From contig NZ_VCJO01000014.1 of NCBI RefSeq assembly GCF_009712475.1, positions 1-64,000 on the forward strand: a DNA stretch of 64,000 bases. The letters run 5' to 3'. Origin of the DNA: Micromonospora sp. CP22. Its GTDB lineage: Bacteria > Actinomycetota > Actinomycetes > Mycobacteriales > Micromonosporaceae. Under the pieces are notes generated by a model, which had not been told where the DNA came from, did not search any database, and saw only the letters and a list, made by a program, of their open reading frames with translations. The stretch's first letter is position 1. Every line of letters begins with the position of its first letter. The position numbers and the translations under genes are program-made. Shown piece by piece: positions 61,972 to 64,000 of this stretch.

Positions 61972-63531
61972 TCACCGTGCGGCGCGGACGTCGACGGGTG
62001 GCGCGCCGGGTGGTACGAACGGCAGGTCGACCGGTGGCCCGTCCTCGATGAGTCGCCACAGAGCCGGTGTGTCGAGGTGTTCCTCGACCAGGTCGCCGAG
62101 CAGGTCGAGACTGCGCTCGCGGGCGGCGGCGAAGGACGTGTCCAGCGCGACCCGGAACCCGGTACGCCCGGCGAGGCGGGCCACCCGGGTGAGGAACCAG
62201 CGACGGAACTCGTCCGACTCGAACGTGCCGTGCCAGTGGGTGCCGTGCACGACACCGTGCATCGCGCCCTCGTCGACGCCGCCGGTGTCACGCAGCAACG
62301 GGGTCAGCTGCGGGTCGGCGGTCGAGACGTACCCGTGGTGGATCTCGTACCCCTCGACCGGCAGGTGCCCGTCGACGCTGCCCGACGCGGGCCGGACGGT
62401 CTTGTCCCGGTCGAAGGTGATCTCGATGGGAAGCAGGCCGAGACCCGGCACCGTGCCCTGCCGGCTCTCCACCGGGTCGTGGATGGCGCGGGCCAGCATC
62501 TGGTAGCCGCCGCAGATGCCGAGCACCGGGCGACCCCTCGCCGCGTGGGCGGTGACGGCGTCCGCCAGACCCGTCTCGCGCAGCCAGGCCAGGTCGGCCA
62601 CTGTCGACTTCGAACCGGGGAGCACCACCAGGTCGGCGGCGGCGAGTTCGGCGGGCTCGACGGTCAGCCGTACCCGCACCCCTGGCTCGGTCGCCAACGC
62701 CTCCACGTCAGTGGCGTTGCTGATCCGGGGCAGCCGTAGCACGGCCACGTCGAGCCACTCGGTGCCGCGCGGAGCGGCCGGACGGCCGAGCACCCGGCCG
62801 TAGGCGAGCGAGTCCTCCGCGTCGAGCCACAGGTCCAACGCCCAGGGCAGCACCCCGTACGTCGGGCGACCGGTGAGGTGCCGCAGCTGTGCCAGCCCGG
62901 GGGCGAGCAACTCCAGGTCACCCCGGAACTTGTTGACCACGAACCCGGCGACCAGTGCCTGGTCTGCCGGGTCGAGCAGGGCGAGAGTGCCGAACATGGC
63001 GGCGAACACGCCGCCCCGATCGATGTCACCGACCACGATCGTCGGAAGCCCCGCCTGCCGGGCCAGGCCCATGTTCACATAGTCGCCCTCGCGCAGGTTC
63101 ACCTCGGCCGGGCTGCCGGCGCCCTCGCAGATCACCACGTCGTACTCCGACCGCAGCTCGGCCAGGGCCGTGTGGGCGGTCTCGGCGAGCCGGGGACGCA
63201 GCGTCCGGAAGCTGTCGGCGGTGATCGTCCCGACGGCCTCGCCGAGCAGCACCACCTGACTGGCCAGGTCGCTGCCCGGCTTGAGCAGCACCGGGTTGAA
63301 CCTCAGGTCCGGCGCGAGCCCGCAGGCCGCCGCCTGCATCGCCTGAGCCCGACCGATCTCACCGCCCCGACCGTCCGGCCCGAGCACCACGGCGGAGTTG
63401 TTCGACATGTTCTGTGCCTTGAAGGGCGCCACCCGCACCCCGCGACGACGCAGCCAGCGGCAGATACCGGCGGTGAGCACACTCTTCCCGGCGTCCGAGG
63501 TCGTCCCGGCCACCAGAAGCCCACCGCTCAC
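61972..63531 (-). CDS. cobQ: Cobyric acid synthase
   Basis: A 519-residue amidase of cobalamin synthesis that amidates side chains b, d, e and g. N-terminal P-loop-like [17 protein letters not shown], and GSPAEVNL; C-terminal GATase with nucleophile Cys (GICGGYQML) and His (GTHWHGTFE). I choose GTG 63531 because it overlaps the cobD stop in GTGA; GTG 63543 is in frame. Confidence 0.94.
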   Translation of the reverse strand: MSGGLLVAGTTSDAGKSVLTAGICRWLRRRGVRVAPFKAQNMSNNSAVVLGPDGRGGEIGRAQAMQAAACGLAPDLRFNPVLLKPGSDLASQVVLLGEAVGTITADSFRTLRPRLAETAHTALAELRSEYDVVICEGAGSPAEVNLREGDYVNMGLARQAGLPTIVVGDIDRGGVFAAMFGTLALLDPADQALVAGFVVNKFRGDLELLAPGLAQLRHLTGRPTYGVLPWALDLWLDAEDSLAYGRVLGRPAAPRGTEWLDVAVLRLPRISNATDVEALATEPGVRVRLTVEPAELAAADLVVLPGSKSTVADLAWLRETGLADAVTAHAARGRPVLGICGGYQMLARAIHDPVESRQGTVPGLGLLPIEITFDRDKTVRPASGSVDGHLPVEGYEIHHGYVSTADPQLTPLLRDTGGVDEGAMHGVVHGTHWHGTFESDEFRRWFLTRVARLAGRTGFRVALDTSFAAARERSLDLLGDLVEEHLDTPALWRLIEDGPPVDLPFVPPGAPPVDVRAAR

Positions 63532-64000
63532 CTGCGACCCCACGTCCGGAGCATCCGAAGGCCCCGCAACCCTCCCGATGTCGGCAGCGCTCCCTGAGCC
63601 AGCATCCTTCGCGGCGTCGGCAGCGCCCGGGGAGTCGGCAGCGCTTGGCGGGTCCGGCGGGCAGCCGCGCCGATGAGCCGGCCGGCGGTCAGGGGATACA
63701 CCGCCGCGATGCCGAGCGCCGTCAGGCCGACCGCCCGGGATATCCGCGCCGCCCGGACCAGGTGCCGCGCCTCGGGACGGGGACCGTCACCGAGGAACGG
63801 GCGCGCCTCCGTACGCCCGAAGTACACGTTGCGTCCGCCCAGCCGCACGCCCAGCGCTCCGGCCATCGCCGCCTCGCACTGCCCGGCATTGGGGCTGGGA
63901 TGGTCGTCGCGGTCCCGCCGCCACACCCGCCAGGCCCGTTCCCGGTCACCTTTGCCCACCGACGCCAGCGCCACGGTCAGCAGACCGGTCAGGCGGGCGG
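63528..64000 (-). CDS. cobD: Adenosylcobinamide-phosphate synthase (CobD/CbiB), 3' part
   Basis: The C-terminal ~157 residues of CbiB/CobD; the gene continues past the right edge with the frame open. [23 protein letters not shown] is the family signature, followed by the last membrane helix. The final 40 residues are a basic tail with repeated ALPTPR-type units, longer than expected. It is read with cobQ. Confidence 0.9.
   Translation of the reverse strand, partial: ARLTGLLTVALASVGKGDRERAWRVWRRDRDDHPSPNAGQCEAAMAGALGVRLGGRNVYFGRTEARPFLGDGPRPEARHLVRAARISRAVGLTALGIAAVYPLTAGRLIGAAARRTRQALPTPRALPTPRRMLAQGALPTSGGLRGLRMLRTWGRR

Overview
The window comes from a high-GC actinobacterium, most probably a member of the Micromonosporaceae (Micromonospora/Salinispora type). 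Reasons: very high third-position GC, frequent GTG starts, ATGA/GTGA gene overlaps, mycothiol-era actinobacterial genes (Eis-like acetyltransferase, CtaJ-like and DUF5130 proteins, LigB-type ligase), and a gene order clpX-clpP2-clpP1-tig ... rpiB-DsbA-pepN ... HNH-glbO that parallels the Rv2457c-Rv2470 segment of Mycobacterium tuberculosis. I know that order from memory; it was not searched here.

Layout. 1-540 is the promoter/leader region of an rRNA operon that runs off the left edge on the minus strand. 0.9-6.1 kb carries a nitrilase-family gene and the Clp protease block with trigger factor. Two tRNA genes (Pro-TGG, Gly-TCC) follow, then small membrane/hypothetical genes, a fatty-acid desaturase facing a DesK/DesR-like two-component system (8-11 kb), an Eis-like acetyltransferase, rpiB, a DUF1015 gene, a thiol oxidoreductase-like gene and pepN with strong terminators (11-19.5 kb). 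19.5-22.4 kb has DUF5130, a CtaJ-like protein, an amidase and a VapBC pair.

22.5-33.4 kb is a single minus-strand tryptophan-degradation operon: kynA, kynU, kmo, aminomuconate-semialdehyde dehydrogenase, oxopentenoate hydratase, acetaldehyde dehydrogenase, hydroxyoxovalerate aldolase, oxalocrotonate decarboxylase, RidA-type aminomuconate deaminase, 3-hydroxyanthranilate dioxygenase and ACMS decarboxylase, with a divergent Lrp/AsnC regulator. Together these take tryptophan through kynurenine and 3-hydroxyanthranilate to pyruvate and acetyl-CoA. Only a kynurenine formamidase is not seen. The hydratase gene in this operon is flanked by repeats on both sides.

34-48.7 kb holds a class F sortase with a secreted partner, HNH endonuclease, MscS channel, MFS exporter, truncated haemoglobin, YbjN-like protein, thioesterase, EttA, OtsA and an OtsB-GH15 fusion, and a secreted lytic-transglycosylase-like protein behind a long structured leader. 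49-64 kb is mainly dispersed cobalamin genes on the minus strand (cobA, cobT, cobC-like, cobB, cobQ, cobD) interleaved with a class A penicillin-binding protein, SURF1, an ATP-dependent DNA ligase, an M20 dipeptidase, a uridine-kinase-like gene and a rhodanese.

The most unusual signal is a family of three large gene-end hairpins (35507-35578, 47609-47652, 48877-48950). Their stems are unrelated in sequence and 9 to 24 bp long, yet they share the same 26-nt loop, identical twice and with one change the third time. Other points worth attention are a possible pseudoknotted leader at 47864-47936, a repeat-flanked hydratase with a 27-codon mini-ORF in the kynurenine operon, and a CobB-type protein whose glutaminase cysteine position is glycine.
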